64,000 nt of DNA. Source: Chitinophagaceae bacterium. GTDB lineage: Bacteria; Bacteroidota; Bacteroidia; Chitinophagales; Chitinophagaceae. Below the pieces are notes generated by a model. The model saw only the letters and a program-made list of their open reading frames with translations, was not told the DNA's origin and did not search any database. A program made the translations under genes and the position numbers. Where the stretch lies: positions 1-64,000 of the forward strand of contig CANFKC010000007.1 of assembly GCA_947447265.1 (NCBI GenBank). The letters are read 5' to 3'. Below, one piece after another: positions 24,756-35,003 of the stretch (position 1 is the first letter of the stretch; each line of letters starts with the position of its first letter).

Positions 24756-25823
24756 TTATTTATTGTACAACCGCTCCCGTATTTCCACCAACAAAGCCTC
24801 GCACAGTGCTTCGACTGGCCTGTCGGGTAGGGAGCAATGTTGATATTGTTGTTCAATCATGGCCATTTTTTCTTCTACCATTTTCATCAGGTCGTTGAAT
24901 TCGAATTCGCCGTTTTTTATTTTAAAAAGGAATTCGCGGTCCTGCCTGCGCACATTCACGCGGTTTTCGGTCGCTATTTCGCTGGCCATATTCAGCAAAC
25001 GAAAGGTATGCATCATGTTTTTTGAATCGTAGTTCTTGCCATGCTGCAAAGTGTTCTCGTAGCGTACATCGTTACGTTTTTCTACCCACTCCCAATATTC
25101 CTTATAATCTTTACAATAGCCGGAATAACTATCTTTATTAAAGCTTATAGTGCCCAGTGGTGTAATATCAGGGGGGACGGTGCTCACTTTTACATCGTTG
25201 GCATTCTCGCCGGAATAGATGCCATCAAAATAGCCGGTGCTTAGCTGGCTCTTATGGAAAATTGCGTAGGTGTCCCGGGTATGCGGTATTTTAACAAGGC
25301 CACAATCTTCCTGCTGATAGGCCTGCGCCTGCAACCATTGTAACAATGGCACCGCCGCATAGCCGGAAATATAATAGCAAAACTCCAGTATCGATTTCCG
25401 GACCTTATCAATCGGATTGAATATTTTTTTATTAAGGCCTCCCGCTTTTTTCACCTGCGTGAGCGCATAGCCTGCAAAAGTTTGCAGGCATAACTTCGAA
25501 AGGAAAATATCAGGCTTTACAAGATCTAATATAGGATGCCGGTATAAAATGCAATCGGGTGGGGTATTCAGCAACTCCAATATATTGGGGTTGTTGCGGC
25601 TGAGGAGTTCTATGTATTTTTTTACTTCGTAATAAACAATATCATTGCTGGGGTTGGCGACCTGGTCGGTATAAGAAAGGCCGTAAAATTCGCTGCGGCT
25701 GAGATAAAATATGCCCCTGATATCGGTATCTGATTGCGGTGTGTTCAGTCCATAAGCTTTGCTGCCACTTATGCATTGCAAAAGCAGCACCTCGTTATTG
25801 TTATGCACCTCTTCATACTTCAT
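24756..25823 (-). CDS. YcgL-type (COG3541) nucleotidyltransferase
   Basis: The 355-aa product begins with a polymerase-beta-type nucleotidyltransferase motif, GSKAYGLNTPQSDTD (Gly20-Ser21, Asp32 and Asp34), followed by DIRGIFY. The rest is helical with conserved YYEVKKYIELLSRNNPNILE and FCYYISGY segments, typical of the predicted nucleotidyltransferase family that includes B. subtilis YcgL. Activity in this family is not well defined; some relatives appear in RNA-repair contexts. It overlaps the upstream nucleotidyltransferase gene by 11 bp, so the two are probably made together after metH. Confidence 0.75.
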   Translation of the reverse strand: MKYEEVHNNNEVLLLQCISGSKAYGLNTPQSDTDIRGIFYLSRSEFYGLSYTDQVANPSNDIVYYEVKKYIELLSRNNPNILELLNTPPDCILYRHPILDLVKPDIFLSKLCLQTFAGYALTQVKKAGGLNKKIFNPIDKVRKSILEFCYYISGYAAVPLLQWLQAQAYQQEDCGLVKIPHTRDTYAIFHKSQLSTGYFDGIYSGENANDVKVSTVPPDITPLGTISFNKDSYSGYCKDYKEYWEWVEKRNDVRYENTLQHGKNYDSKNMMHTFRLLNMASEIATENRVNVRRQDREFLFKIKNGEFEFNDLMKMVEEKMAMIEQQYQHCSLPDRPVEALCEALLVEIRERLYNK

Positions 25824-26580
25824 GTATCAGTTCCCGGAATAGTTTATTTAATGTTTCTTTTTCTGTTTCTTTTTTTTGTGCGCTGGCTGCCTGCGTCTCG
25901 CAAATAGCTATGTTGGCTGTAATAAATTCATTTAAGAGCTGGTGCGGCTTTATGAGTGTACTTTCATTACTTCCTGCCTTTAGTTGCAGCAGCCTGTCTA
26001 TTTCGTTATGCCAGTTGCTATCCGTTACCAGTGTTCTTAAAATCGCAAATTCCATTGGTGGCACATGCTGCTTTTCGTTTATCCACATAGCTGCCAGCAG
26101 CGACCTGAGGCAATAGAAGTATTTCTTCAATTTTATCTCGTCGCCGGTAAGCGTGCTGAATGCGTTTCTAGCCACCCCTAAGTAGTGGTGCATGCCGTCG
26201 CGCGGAGAAAAATATTCGCTCATCAGCCCAGTAAGACGAGTCAGAAAATCGCCGTTTTTGCCGTAAACAATTGGCGATTGTATCCACTCATATACCGCAG
26301 CGTTTGACCTGGCGAATAGTCGGAGCGATTTACGGATATCCCAGCCGTTGATGTCCAGCACCTCATTCACGGGAATATCTATGGTGTCTTTTATATCGTC
26401 GATGCTAAGGTAGTCGTTGCCCGGCAGGGCGTAAATGAAACGCACATCATAGTCGCTGTCGGTTGAAGGAAAGCCCCATGCGCGGCTGCCTGATTCACAG
26501 GCATATAAAACCCGCACATTATGGCGGGTTTCAATTTCTTTCAGTTTTTCCTTTATTTCTGCAACTATAGTGGCGTTCAT
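25813..26580 (-). CDS. Second YcgL-type nucleotidyltransferase
   Basis: With the ATG at 26578-26580 the product is 255 aa and opens with a helix followed by the nucleotidyltransferase motif GSRAWGFPSTDSDYDVRF (Gly31-Ser32, metal-binding Asp43 and Asp45). The helical remainder includes YEWIQSPIVY and FYCLRSLLAAMWI. It belongs to the same broad family as the next gene but is only distantly related to it. A longer start at 26628 would overlap metH by 25 bp and adds residues without family support. The gap from the metH stop is 23 bp, so the three genes may form an operon. Confidence 0.75.
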   Translation of the reverse strand: MNATIVAEIKEKLKEIETRHNVRVLYACESGSRAWGFPSTDSDYDVRFIYALPGNDYLSIDDIKDTIDIPVNEVLDINGWDIRKSLRLFARSNAAVYEWIQSPIVYGKNGDFLTRLTGLMSEYFSPRDGMHHYLGVARNAFSTLTGDEIKLKKYFYCLRSLLAAMWINEKQHVPPMEFAILRTLVTDSNWHNEIDRLLQLKAGSNESTLIKPHQLLNEFITANIAICETQAASAQKKETEKETLNKLFRELIHEV

Positions 26581-26603
26581 ATGCTTGTATGTTTTTTGTG
26601 AAG

Positions 26604-29303
26604 CTATTCCAATACCGGTGAAAGCCACCTTTGCATTTCTTCTGTGCTAAGGCCCTTACGTTTGGTGTAGTCTTCAAACTGGTCAGGCATTATTTTGTTG
26701 ATGCCGAAATACGTGCTTTCCGGGTGGCTGAAGTACCAACCGCAAACCGATGCGGCCGGGAACATGGCCAGCGATTCGGTAAGTATAATACCAGCGTTTT
26801 CGGTAGCGTTCAGTAATGCGAACAGCTTATTTTTCTCGGTATGGTCAGGGCATGCAGGGTAGCCGGGAGCAGGCCGGATGCCCTGGTATTTTTCATGAAC
26901 AAGTTCTTCAAGCGCAATAGACTCATCGGGAATATAGCCCCAATATTCTGTCCTGGTGCGTTTGTGCAATACCTCGGCAAATGCTTCTGCAAGCCTGTCA
27001 GCAAGCGCCTGTAGCATTATTTTATGGTAATCATCGTGGTCGTCAGCATACTTCTTTAGGTGTGGTTCAATACCATGAATACTCACGGCAAATGCGCCCA
27101 TATAATCTGTTGCATCTGGTTTCACAAAATCAGCCAGCGAGAAACTTGGTTGGCCATCGGCTTTTTTAATTTGCTGACGCAGCATTTCGAGCGTGGTGAG
27201 TTCTTTGCCGTTTTCGTCTTTAAGCACAATGGTATCAGGGGCGGTCTTCAGTGTTTCCCAGAAACCGGTGATGCCTTTGGCTGTGAGCCATTTTTCCTTT
27301 ACAATTTTATCCAACATTTCGTTGGCATCATTGTACAACTTAGTTGCTTCGGCACCTACATGCTCGTCTTTAAGAATGGCCGGGAATTTACCTTTCATTT
27401 CCCATGCTATGAAGAACGGCCCCCAATCGATATACTGCCTTATTTCATTGAGGTCATAATCTGCGAATACCTGCACGCCCATTTTTGCAGGCTTAGGCGG
27501 GGTATAGCCCTCCCAGTTTATTTTAACCGCATTGGCCTGCGCTTGTTTAAAGGAGATATAGTTTTTGGCCGATTTTTTATTTGCGAAATCGTGCTGCAAC
27601 TGGGCATATTCCGTATTGATATTGCCGAGGAAGGTCTCTTTATTTTCTTTGTTCAATAAATTACCAGCTACTGTTACGCTGCGGCTTGCATCCAGCACAT
27701 ATACGACGCCATTATCATACTGTGGCGCAATTTTTACCGCGGTGTGCATACGGCTGGTTGTTGCACCACCAATCAGTAATGGCTGTTTCATGCCCCGCCT
27801 TTTCATTTCGCGCGCCACATGCACCATTTCATCCAGCGATGGGGTAATAAGGCCGCTAAGGCCTATTATATCCACGTTTTCTTTTTGTGCGGTATCCAGT
27901 ATTTTATCGGCGGAAACCATTACACCCAGGTCAATAATATCGTAGCCGTTACAGCCCAATACTACGCCTACAATGTTTTTACCAATATCATGTACATCAC
28001 CTTTTACGGTGGCCATGAGTATTTTGGCAGCGCCTTTATTTTCTTCGTTTATGGTACCAGCAGCAATGTGTGCCAGCCTGCGTTCTTCTTTTTCCGCTTC
28101 AATAAAAGGGAAGAGATAAGCGACGCTCTTTTTCATAACACGGGCGCTTTTTACTACCTGAGGCAAAAACATTTTACCACTACCAAACAGGTCGCCCACC
28201 ACGTTCATGCCGTCCATTAACGGACCTTCAATAACATCAAGGGGCTTAGGGTATTTTACTCTTGCCTCTTCAGTATCAGCATCAATGAACTCGGTAATAC
28301 CGTTTACCAGCGCGTGTTTCAGGCGCTCTTCAACAGGCGTTCCACGCCACAGGTCGTCCTTCTTTTCTTCTTTGTCTTTTGCTTTTACTGTTTCGGCAAA
28401 AGTTACTAATCGCTCGGTTGCATCGGGGTTGCGGTTCAGTATAACGTCTTCGCAAAGCTCGCGTAGCTTAGGTTCTATTTCGTCGTAAACAACCAGCTGG
28501 CCGGCATTTACAATACCCATATCCATACCTGCTTTAATAGCATGGTACAGAAACACGCTGTGCATGGCTTCACGCATAGTTTCATTACCCCTGAAGGAGA
28601 ATGATATGTTACTCACGCCGCCACTCACCTTGGTAAGCGGCATTCTTTGTTTTATAATGCGGGTGGCTTCAATAAAGTCGACACCGTAATTATTATGCTC
28701 TTCTATGCCGGTGGCAATCGCAAAAATATTCGGGTCAAAAATGATATCCTCAGGGTCGAAGCCGACCTGTTCAGTAAGTATTTTGTAGGCCCTTTCTGAG
28801 ATGTCTACTTTTTTCTGCAGCGTATCGGCCTGACCTGTTTCGTCAAAAGCCATTACAATAACTGCAGCGCCATAACTATGGCATATTTCAGCCTGCTCAA
28901 TGAATTTTTCTTCACCTTCTTTCAGCGAAATAGAGTTAACGATACACTTACCCTGAATGCACTTAAGCCCTGCCTCAATTATGGCGAACTTAGATGAATC
29001 GAGCATTATTGGTATTTTGGCTATATCGGGTTCGGCCTGTAGTAAATTAATGAAGGTGGTCATGGCAAGCACACCGTCCAGCAGCGCGTCATCCATGTTA
29101 ACATCCAGAATCTGCGCACCATTTTCTACCTGCTGGCGGGCAACGGTAAGTGCTTCTTCATACTTGTTCTCGCGTATCAGTCTTGCAAACTTCTTCGAAC
29201 CCGTAACATTAGTACGTTCGCCAACATTCACAAAGTTCATTTCCGGCCGCACTACCAATGGCTCCAGCCCACTTAATCTTAAAAAAGGTTTAATTACAGA
29301 CAT
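26604..29303 (-). CDS. metH: Cobalamin-dependent methionine synthase, large (MetH2-type) part
   Basis: The 899-aa product carries the folate-binding domain (about 18-280, from [14 protein letters not shown]), the cap and cobalamin-binding domains ([20 protein letters not shown], then GDVHDIGKN with His438 as cobalt ligand) and the SAM-dependent activation domain (RTRTEYWGY and [14 protein letters not shown]). It lacks the roughly 340-aa N-terminal homocysteine/zinc domain, so that half must be supplied by a separate gene, as in other Bacteroidota with split MetH. No such gene is next to it. A TACCTTTG -7 element lies 22 bp before the start. Confidence 0.95.
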   Translation of the reverse strand: MSVIKPFLRLSGLEPLVVRPEMNFVNVGERTNVTGSKKFARLIRENKYEEALTVARQQVENGAQILDVNMDDALLDGVLAMTTFINLLQAEPDIAKIPIMLDSSKFAIIEAGLKCIQGKCIVNSISLKEGEEKFIEQAEICHSYGAAVIVMAFDETGQADTLQKKVDISERAYKILTEQVGFDPEDIIFDPNIFAIATGIEEHNNYGVDFIEATRIIKQRMPLTKVSGGVSNISFSFRGNETMREAMHSVFLYHAIKAGMDMGIVNAGQLVVYDEIEPKLRELCEDVILNRNPDATERLVTFAETVKAKDKEEKKDDLWRGTPVEERLKHALVNGITEFIDADTEEARVKYPKPLDVIEGPLMDGMNVVGDLFGSGKMFLPQVVKSARVMKKSVAYLFPFIEAEKEERRLAHIAAGTINEENKGAAKILMATVKGDVHDIGKNIVGVVLGCNGYDIIDLGVMVSADKILDTAQKENVDIIGLSGLITPSLDEMVHVAREMKRRGMKQPLLIGGATTSRMHTAVKIAPQYDNGVVYVLDASRSVTVAGNLLNKENKETFLGNINTEYAQLQHDFANKKSAKNYISFKQAQANAVKINWEGYTPPKPAKMGVQVFADYDLNEIRQYIDWGPFFIAWEMKGKFPAILKDEHVGAEATKLYNDANEMLDKIVKEKWLTAKGITGFWETLKTAPDTIVLKDENGKELTTLEMLRQQIKKADGQPSFSLADFVKPDATDYMGAFAVSIHGIEPHLKKYADDHDDYHKIMLQALADRLAEAFAEVLHKRTRTEYWGYIPDESIALEELVHEKYQGIRPAPGYPACPDHTEKNKLFALLNATENAGIILTESLAMFPAASVCGWYFSHPESTYFGINKIMPDQFEDYTKRKGLSTEEMQRWLSPVLE

Positions 29304-29324
29304 CTATTTTTATTAAAAACTGTG

Positions 29325-29332
29325 CAAAGGTA
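29325..29332 (-). promoter_or_regulatory. -7 promoter element of metH (TACCTTTG)
   Basis: TACCTTTG on the minus strand lies 22 bp before the metH start. No cobalamin or SAM riboswitch is recognisable in the roughly 170-bp gap, and the short leader leaves no room for one. Confidence 0.6.
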
Positions 29333-29452
29333 GCGTATTGCAAGATAGATTGAAAGGCTGCTTTGTCAGGCTTATAATATTTTGAATCTATGTATATTTT
29401 TGTTAATAGTTAGTGTAATGGATGTTAAGGGCAGCGAAACGAATATCTTTAT

Positions 29453-29460
29453 TATATTTG
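29453..29460 (+). promoter_or_regulatory. -7 promoter element (TATATTTG)
   Basis: TATATTTG matches TAnnTTTG and lies 17 bp before the start of the T9SS protein gene at 29478. The -33 element is not clear. Confidence 0.5.
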
Positions 29461-29477
29461 ACTAAATATTTACTCGT

Positions 29478-30545
29478 ATGAAACGCATAATGTTACTTTT
29501 AGCCGCTATTGTGGTATTTACAGGCGCACAGGCGCAGATAACCATAACGGCATCAGATATGCCAGTTGCCGGCGATACTTTGCGAATGACTACGGCTGCT
29601 ACAGCTGGTTCGGGTATTAATGTTCATGACAGTGGTGCTGCCTTTACATGGAACTACAGCTCATTGGTGCCCCGCGCTCAAACTGTAGATAAATACCAGA
29701 CAGCCCTTGCTGTTAGCCTTACTTACCTGCTCATTTCCATTAACGCGTACGGCTATAAGGTTGCAGATAGTTTTCCGGGAGGTGCTTTTCTGCCGGTTTC
29801 CATAACCCAATTATATACTTTCTTTGAGAAGCAGAGCAGCAATACCAAGTATGCCGCAGTAGCTTTCGCTGCCCAGATTGCCAGCGTGCCTACGCCGTTT
29901 AACTATTCAAAAGATGATGTGTGGTACTACTTTCCGCTCAATTATGGCAATGTGGATAGTTCTAATTACGCATTGAATATTACACTGACTTCTGCCGCTT
30001 CAATTAAGCAGTTGGGCTACCGTAAAACTAAAGTTGATGGCTGGGGAACTATTACGACGCCTTTTTACACTACTCCCGTTAATTGCATCAGGGTAAGGTC
30101 GGAGATACATGGCGTTGATTCTATTAATTTTGGTTTTCCGCTGGGTTTACCCCGTAATTCGGTTGAATACAAATGGTTGGTTCATGGCGATCACTATCCT
30201 GCATTGTGGGTAACCACCAACGTTACCGGCACTACAGAGACCATCAACAGTATACGGTACAGGGATACTTACCAGAACCTTTCATTAAGTACCAGTTCAC
30301 CTGTTAGCACTACCTATTACGACATAAAGGCAACGCCAAATCCCTCCTCCAACAGAACAGTTCAGCTGGATATCCCTGCGGCATGGCAGGACTATAGTGT
30401 GGAAGTATTTGACATGAACGGCCGTTTAGTACACAACACAACCAACAAATCAACTTTAGACCTTCAGCAACTGGTTGCGGGCCAGTATGTTGCAAGAGTA
30501 ATGTCAGGCAACAATATTGGTTATTTAAAATTGGTGCTGGAATAA
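29478..30545 (+). CDS. Secreted protein with T9SS C-terminal sorting domain
   Basis: The 355-aa product has a signal peptide (residues 1-19, ending AQAQ), a central part of about 250 aa with many Thr/Ser/Tyr residues and no known domain, and a sorting domain over the last 80 residues (YDIKATPNPSSNRTVQLDI, VEVFDMNGRLV, ending NNIGYLKLVLE). It is predicted to leave the cell through type IX secretion. It is probably a single-gene unit and ends at the base next to the convergent glycosyltransferase-like gene. Confidence 0.75.
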   Translation: MKRIMLLLAAIVVFTGAQAQITITASDMPVAGDTLRMTTAATAGSGINVHDSGAAFTWNYSSLVPRAQTVDKYQTALAVSLTYLLISINAYGYKVADSFPGGAFLPVSITQLYTFFEKQSSNTKYAAVAFAAQIASVPTPFNYSKDDVWYYFPLNYGNVDSSNYALNITLTSAASIKQLGYRKTKVDGWGTITTPFYTTPVNCIRVRSEIHGVDSINFGFPLGLPRNSVEYKWLVHGDHYPALWVTTNVTGTTETINSIRYRDTYQNLSLSTSSPVSTTYYDIKATPNPSSNRTVQLDIPAAWQDYSVEVFDMNGRLVHNTTNKSTLDLQQLVAGQYVARVMSGNNIGYLKLVLE

Positions 30546-32129
30546 TTAACGCTTCACTTCTACAAATGTGCTTTCACTTATGGCTATAACACTTGTTATA
30601 GCTGGTGGTAGTTGCCTGATATATTCTTCAGCTTTGCCTATACTATCAATAGCATATACCGGCAATGAAATGCTCATTTTATAGGCAGGCATTGTTTTTA
30701 AAACCCAGTCAGCCGGTATTTCCTGCAGTGTGTTAAAATGGATACTGCTAAAGTAACCCGGAGTGAAGCACAATACATCGGCACGTATTTTTGTTATCGG
30801 GAAATTGATAACCTTTTCATCAGGGTAGGCTACGGCGGAAGTAACGAAAATGGGTAATTTTCTTTGTTGGGCAAGCGCTATCCCCTTGCTCATATTGCAG
30901 TAAGTAGCTAATACGCGGTAATGCTCTTTGCTGAATAAATTCTTTAGTTGGTTATTGATAATATTACCAATGGTGCCCAGGAAGAGCACCAGGGTAAGCC
31001 CTCCTGCTAGTTTTGCCACTTTCTTGTTCTCAAGTAAATTTTCGAGAAGGTAAATAATTAATACGGCTATAGCGGGCACCGAATAGCAAAGTAGCCTCGG
31101 TTCCCCAATTGGTAATTTGCCGATAACAAAAAGGAATATGATGATGCCGATAAGCACAATACCATACAGCCTTAGTTGAGCACCTTCCTGATGCAGGTAA
31201 GAGCGATGGTTTTTGAAATAGTCGCGTATACAGAAAAGGAATGCTGCGATTCCGGTGATACCAAATATAATCTCGAAAAGTAAGCCTGAACCGACGTTCG
31301 AAAATATGAGATAAAAGCTTTTGATTAAATGGACAGGATGGAAGCCGTGTTCCATTGTCATAGAGTGCCAGAATATCTTCATGCCCACATCCTGCAGTAA
31401 ACGGGCAACATCAAGTAGGTAAAACGCGATAAGGCTTGCCAGGCAAAGGATAAGGGGTAACCATATTTTTGCAATGAATGTAGTTTTTGGGGTGTTGCCT
31501 GCCGCCTGTGGTTTATAAAATATGCTTTGCAACATGGCAATACCGAAAAGAGGGGCTGTGAGAATAGGGTAGGTATAGCTGAAAAAAGGAGCGACCACAA
31601 ATGTGGCACACAACAGCAGGTATGCCGGTGCCGATACCCCATCCTGTTTTTTAAGCTGCAGCAACTGGCTAAGCTGCCAGAGTGCCAGCATGCTCATAAA
31701 AATATCCATCGTATACTGCTTTGTCTGCACAAAGTACTCCACGAAAGTATGAGACGATGCCAGTATGAGCAGGAATAGAAATTTAACTGCACTGCTGTCC
31801 GTATAAAAGCGCTGCATGAGCCTGTATGCGAAGATAAGTGTGGCAACCCCCAACAGGTAAGCTGGCAGCCTTAACGAAGAGTAGCTAAAGTCAAAATACT
31901 GTGTAAATGCTTTTACGATTTGCAGGTACACTCTCGGGAACTGTTGCATCAGTTCAAGTGGCCCCCAGAGTGCGGCAGCATCTTTTGTTTTCAGATTGTA
32001 AATAATCCGCCATTCATCAACCCAGAAAGGTTTTATTTCGAAAGTGACTAGTATCAGCCCTATGCCAACCAGGAAGGTTAAAGAAGCCAGTGTGGCTATT
32101 TTAGCCAGTTTGGCAGGTTTTTTTATCAT
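30546..32129 (-). CDS. GT39/ArnT-like multi-spanning glycosyltransferase-type protein
   Basis: The 527-aa product has about ten membrane helices and a first periplasmic loop with PFWVDEWRIIYN, the acidic DE-type motif of GT-C glycosyltransferases such as PMT_2/ArnT. These use polyprenyl-phosphate sugars as donors and act at the outer face of the inner membrane. The C-terminal 100 residues are soluble. Acceptor and sugar cannot be inferred. It is followed directly by the convergent T9SS protein gene. Confidence 0.7.
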   Translation of the reverse strand: MIKKPAKLAKIATLASLTFLVGIGLILVTFEIKPFWVDEWRIIYNLKTKDAAALWGPLELMQQFPRVYLQIVKAFTQYFDFSYSSLRLPAYLLGVATLIFAYRLMQRFYTDSSAVKFLFLLILASSHTFVEYFVQTKQYTMDIFMSMLALWQLSQLLQLKKQDGVSAPAYLLLCATFVVAPFFSYTYPILTAPLFGIAMLQSIFYKPQAAGNTPKTTFIAKIWLPLILCLASLIAFYLLDVARLLQDVGMKIFWHSMTMEHGFHPVHLIKSFYLIFSNVGSGLLFEIIFGITGIAAFLFCIRDYFKNHRSYLHQEGAQLRLYGIVLIGIIIFLFVIGKLPIGEPRLLCYSVPAIAVLIIYLLENLLENKKVAKLAGGLTLVLFLGTIGNIINNQLKNLFSKEHYRVLATYCNMSKGIALAQQRKLPIFVTSAVAYPDEKVINFPITKIRADVLCFTPGYFSSIHFNTLQEIPADWVLKTMPAYKMSISLPVYAIDSIGKAEEYIRQLPPAITSVIAISESTFVEVKR

Positions 32130-32162
32130 TCAGCTGTGAATAAATTTTATAGGTTGAGTATC

Positions 32163-32202
32163 AATTACAATAGCGAAGGCTATTGCCTTCGCTATTGTAA
32201 TT
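32163..32202 (-). terminator. Strong hairpin terminator after purF
   Basis: AATTACAATAGCGAAGGC and its exact complement form an 18-bp perfect stem around a 4-nt loop. On the minus strand it lies about 95 bp beyond the purF stop. The T-run is weak, so it may work as an RNA-stabilising hairpin as well. Confidence 0.7.
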
Positions 32203-32296
32203 TTGCCCGGAGGGCGGTACAAGATACTTTATTTCCTATGTATTTCATAGCCCGGTATTTGCAATAACAGGGCTTATACTATTTCACTTTTAATTT

Positions 32297-34144
32297 TTAA
32301 TAACCTCTGCCTTCTTTCTGCTCCATGTAATTAATGAAGGCCCTGTTAGCTACCCTGTTACCGCCCTTTGTAGGGTAGTTGCCAGTAAAGTACCAGTCGC
32401 CGGTATTGTGCGGACATGCATCAGCCAAACCTTCAATGGATTGGTAGATCACATCAACCTCAGTGTTCACATCTTTATGACGCAGCATCTGGGCAATCTT
32501 AACGCTGACCTGCTCAGCGGTATAAGATTGATAAACGCCCTTTACAAAGTTTTCTTCGTCAAGCTTATTATTAGCCTCTGCTTCCTTGCATTTGTTGTAG
32601 ATCTCCGTGAGTAAACTTTCGTTGCCATTATCTTTCAATAACTCAACGGCAGCCTGGAAGGCAATGAAATCGCCCATCTTACTCATGTCTATACCATAAC
32701 AATCGGGATAGCGTATTTGTGGCGCAGAAGAAACTATGATGATGCGTTTCGGGCCGAGGCGGTCCAGCATTTTTATGATGCTTTCCTTCAGCGTCGTGCC
32801 GCGTACTATGGAATCGTCGATCACTACCAGCGTATCCACTCCTCTTTCTACGGTGCCATAGGTAATATCGTAAACGTGCTGCACCATTTCGTTGCGCGAA
32901 GCATCTTCCGTAATAAAGGTGCGGAGCTTGGCGTCTTTAATGGCTATCTTTTCAATGCGAACCCGGCGATACACCAGCTCCTTCATTTCTTCGTGGGTGA
33001 TATTGTCTTTGCGCTCCATTATCCTTTTCAGGGTAATGTCCTTCAAATAATCTTCCAATCCCTTAATAAGGCCATAGAATGCGGTTTCCGCTGTATTCGG
33101 TATAAAGGAAACGATGGTATGGCGGAGGTGATAGTCTAAAGCTTCAAGTACCCTGTCTGCAAGGTTGCGACCCAGCTGCATGCGCTCCCTGTAAATATCC
33201 GGGTCGCTGCCACGGCTGAAATATATGCGTTCAAAACTGCAGGCCGTCAGCTTGCGTGGTTCCAGTATCTCTACATCGCTGAAGGTGCCATCGGCTTTCA
33301 CAATAATAGCGTGGCCCGGCAGTAATTTTATTATCTGTTTCTGGGTAACATTGAAGGCCGTCATTATAGCAGCGCGCTCTGAAGCGGCTACAACAACTTC
33401 ATCATCTTTATAATAATAGCAAGGGCGAATGCCATTGGCGTCGCGCATTACAAAGCTATCACCGTTGCCGACAAGGCCGCTGAATACATAGCCGCCATCG
33501 AATTGCACTGTCGATTTTTTAAGGATGTTCACTATATCCAGCGAAGCAGGGTTTTCATCATCTGCCTTGCATAAATAGTGGTGTATGGTTTCTATCATAG
33601 CACCCAGGTCGCTTTCGCGCATATTATTGGTAGGGTGCAATGCCAGTTTTGCAAAAAGTTCATCAGTATTCACCAGGTTGAAGTTCCCTGCCATAGCAAG
33701 GTTCCTGGTGGGGTTCATGTGAGGCTTAATAAAGGGGTGGCAGAATTCCACATTGTTCTTACCCTGTGTGCCATATCGCAGGTGACCGAGCAATATTTCC
33801 GCAGCAAAGCGCATATATCCCTTCATAAAGCCGGGATGCTGCAATGCATCAGGATACATTTTTTCAAGGTCTGTCACTTCCTGGTTGATGTTCTGGAAGA
33901 TCTGGGCTATTGCCTGCTGGCCGCCCACCCGGTGGCGGTACATATTCTGGTGGCCGGGTGCTACATCTAGCTTTACCGATGCTATACCTGCACCATCCTG
34001 GCCGCGGTTATGCTGTTTTTCCATTAGCAGGTACAGCTTATTAAGCCCATACACCGCAGTGCCGTATTTTACATGGTAGTAGGAAAGTGGTTTCAAAAGG
34101 CGTATGTAAGCTACGCCGCATTCGTGCTGTATTGCGTCAGACAT
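32297..34144 (-). CDS. purF: Amidophosphoribosyltransferase
   Basis: The 615-aa enzyme makes phosphoribosylamine from PRPP and glutamine, the first committed step of purine synthesis. After a short propeptide the nucleophile Cys9 (HECGVAYIRL) begins the class II glutaminase domain, with EKQHNRGQDGAGIAS. The C-terminal phosphoribosyltransferase domain has the PRPP loop LVVIDDSIVRGTTLKES. It is about 100 aa longer than E. coli PurF, with extra sequence inside and at the C-terminus, as in other long Bacteroidota forms. A TACCTTTG element lies only 7 bp before the ATG, so the leader must be very short. Confidence 0.93.
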   Translation of the reverse strand: MSDAIQHECGVAYIRLLKPLSYYHVKYGTAVYGLNKLYLLMEKQHNRGQDGAGIASVKLDVAPGHQNMYRHRVGGQQAIAQIFQNINQEVTDLEKMYPDALQHPGFMKGYMRFAAEILLGHLRYGTQGKNNVEFCHPFIKPHMNPTRNLAMAGNFNLVNTDELFAKLALHPTNNMRESDLGAMIETIHHYLCKADDENPASLDIVNILKKSTVQFDGGYVFSGLVGNGDSFVMRDANGIRPCYYYKDDEVVVAASERAAIMTAFNVTQKQIIKLLPGHAIIVKADGTFSDVEILEPRKLTACSFERIYFSRGSDPDIYRERMQLGRNLADRVLEALDYHLRHTIVSFIPNTAETAFYGLIKGLEDYLKDITLKRIMERKDNITHEEMKELVYRRVRIEKIAIKDAKLRTFITEDASRNEMVQHVYDITYGTVERGVDTLVVIDDSIVRGTTLKESIIKMLDRLGPKRIIIVSSAPQIRYPDCYGIDMSKMGDFIAFQAAVELLKDNGNESLLTEIYNKCKEAEANNKLDEENFVKGVYQSYTAEQVSVKIAQMLRHKDVNTEVDVIYQSIEGLADACPHNTGDWYFTGNYPTKGGNRVANRAFINYMEQKEGRGY

Positions 34145-34151
34145 GAGGGTG

Positions 34152-34159
34152 CAAAGGTA
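34152..34159 (-). promoter_or_regulatory. -7 promoter element of purF (TACCTTTG)
   Basis: TACCTTTG on the minus strand ends 7 bp before the purF ATG. Transcription would start only a few bases before the start codon, implying an almost leaderless message. Confidence 0.5.
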
Positions 34160-34215
34160 ATGCGAATTGATTAATTTAAGGCAGCGCTGTGCTGCTAAGC
34201 CAAAATAAAATAGGT

Positions 34216-34803
34216 TTATTCTATATATTGTTTGAGCGAATCGATGGGAACACCGCCAGAAAAGATTTTGAGCAGTTTCCTGTCGTGGTCGTAAATGTTA
34301 ATTTGCGGCAACTGTGTATACAGCATAGTTTTTTTCATAAAATCAGTGCTATCTACACCCACATTCATTTGCGGATAATCTTTTTTGTGGGTGATGAGCA
34401 GGAAATTATTCAGGTACTGGCGGTATTGCTTACCGCACATCAGCACGATTTTAGATTTTTTGAACAGGTTGAGGCTTTTTTCTATGAGCATGGCCTGGTC
34501 TTCGCAATGATCGCAAACGGGGCTGAATAACATTACGAACAGATTGGCTTTATTTTTTACCTGTTTATCAGTGAGGAGGGTATAATTATACTTTGTATCT
34601 GCGTTTGGTTGCGCAACCGTTTCCTGCATAATAGAAATGAATGGCGGCATAGGCGCGCCTATTGCATTGTAGTCAGTTTTGGTTTCCGTAACCATGTTTT
34701 GAGCCGGTGGCGTGTACATGGTCGGTTGTGAAACCTGGTTGGTTTGTGCCAGTAATGTACTACCTGTAAATAAAAATAATAATGTAATGAGATGCTTAGC
34801 CAT
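34216..34803 (-). CDS. Secreted thioredoxin-fold protein with CDHC motif
   Basis: The 195-aa product has a signal peptide (residues 1-20, ending LLAQ), a Pro/Thr-rich linker and a thioredoxin-like domain with the active-site pair Cys97-Asp-His-Cys100 in MLFSPVCDHC. The later cis-Pro region reads YTQLPQINIYDHDRKLLK. It probably acts as a thiol oxidoreductase in the periplasm or on the surface, like TlpA/ResA relatives. A TAAATTTG box sits just ahead of its start. Confidence 0.75.
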   Translation of the reverse strand: MAKHLITLLFLFTGSTLLAQTNQVSQPTMYTPPAQNMVTETKTDYNAIGAPMPPFISIMQETVAQPNADTKYNYTLLTDKQVKNKANLFVMLFSPVCDHCEDQAMLIEKSLNLFKKSKIVLMCGKQYRQYLNNFLLITHKKDYPQMNVGVDSTDFMKKTMLYTQLPQINIYDHDRKLLKIFSGGVPIDSLKQYIE

Positions 34804-35003
34804 AACGCAAATTTATATAAATATGAGGACAGTTGTTTCGAGCCACAAGCCTGTAATTCAATTACTGTGCCGAAAATCGGGCAGCTAAATTATTGATTTT
34901 ACACTTTTTAGTTGCGTAATAGCGGTAACAGGTAGATTATAATGAATCTATCCATCATAATTTCATTTTTTCGCCTTAATTTGCGTCCGTTATTCCTAAT
35001 TAT

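Noticed and set aside
27060-28488. Several long plus-strand frames
   Set aside because: They are shadows of metH; none has a family motif.
29304-29477. Possible cobalamin or SAM riboswitch before metH
   Set aside because: The -7 element is only 22 bp before the start, and no conserved riboswitch core is visible.
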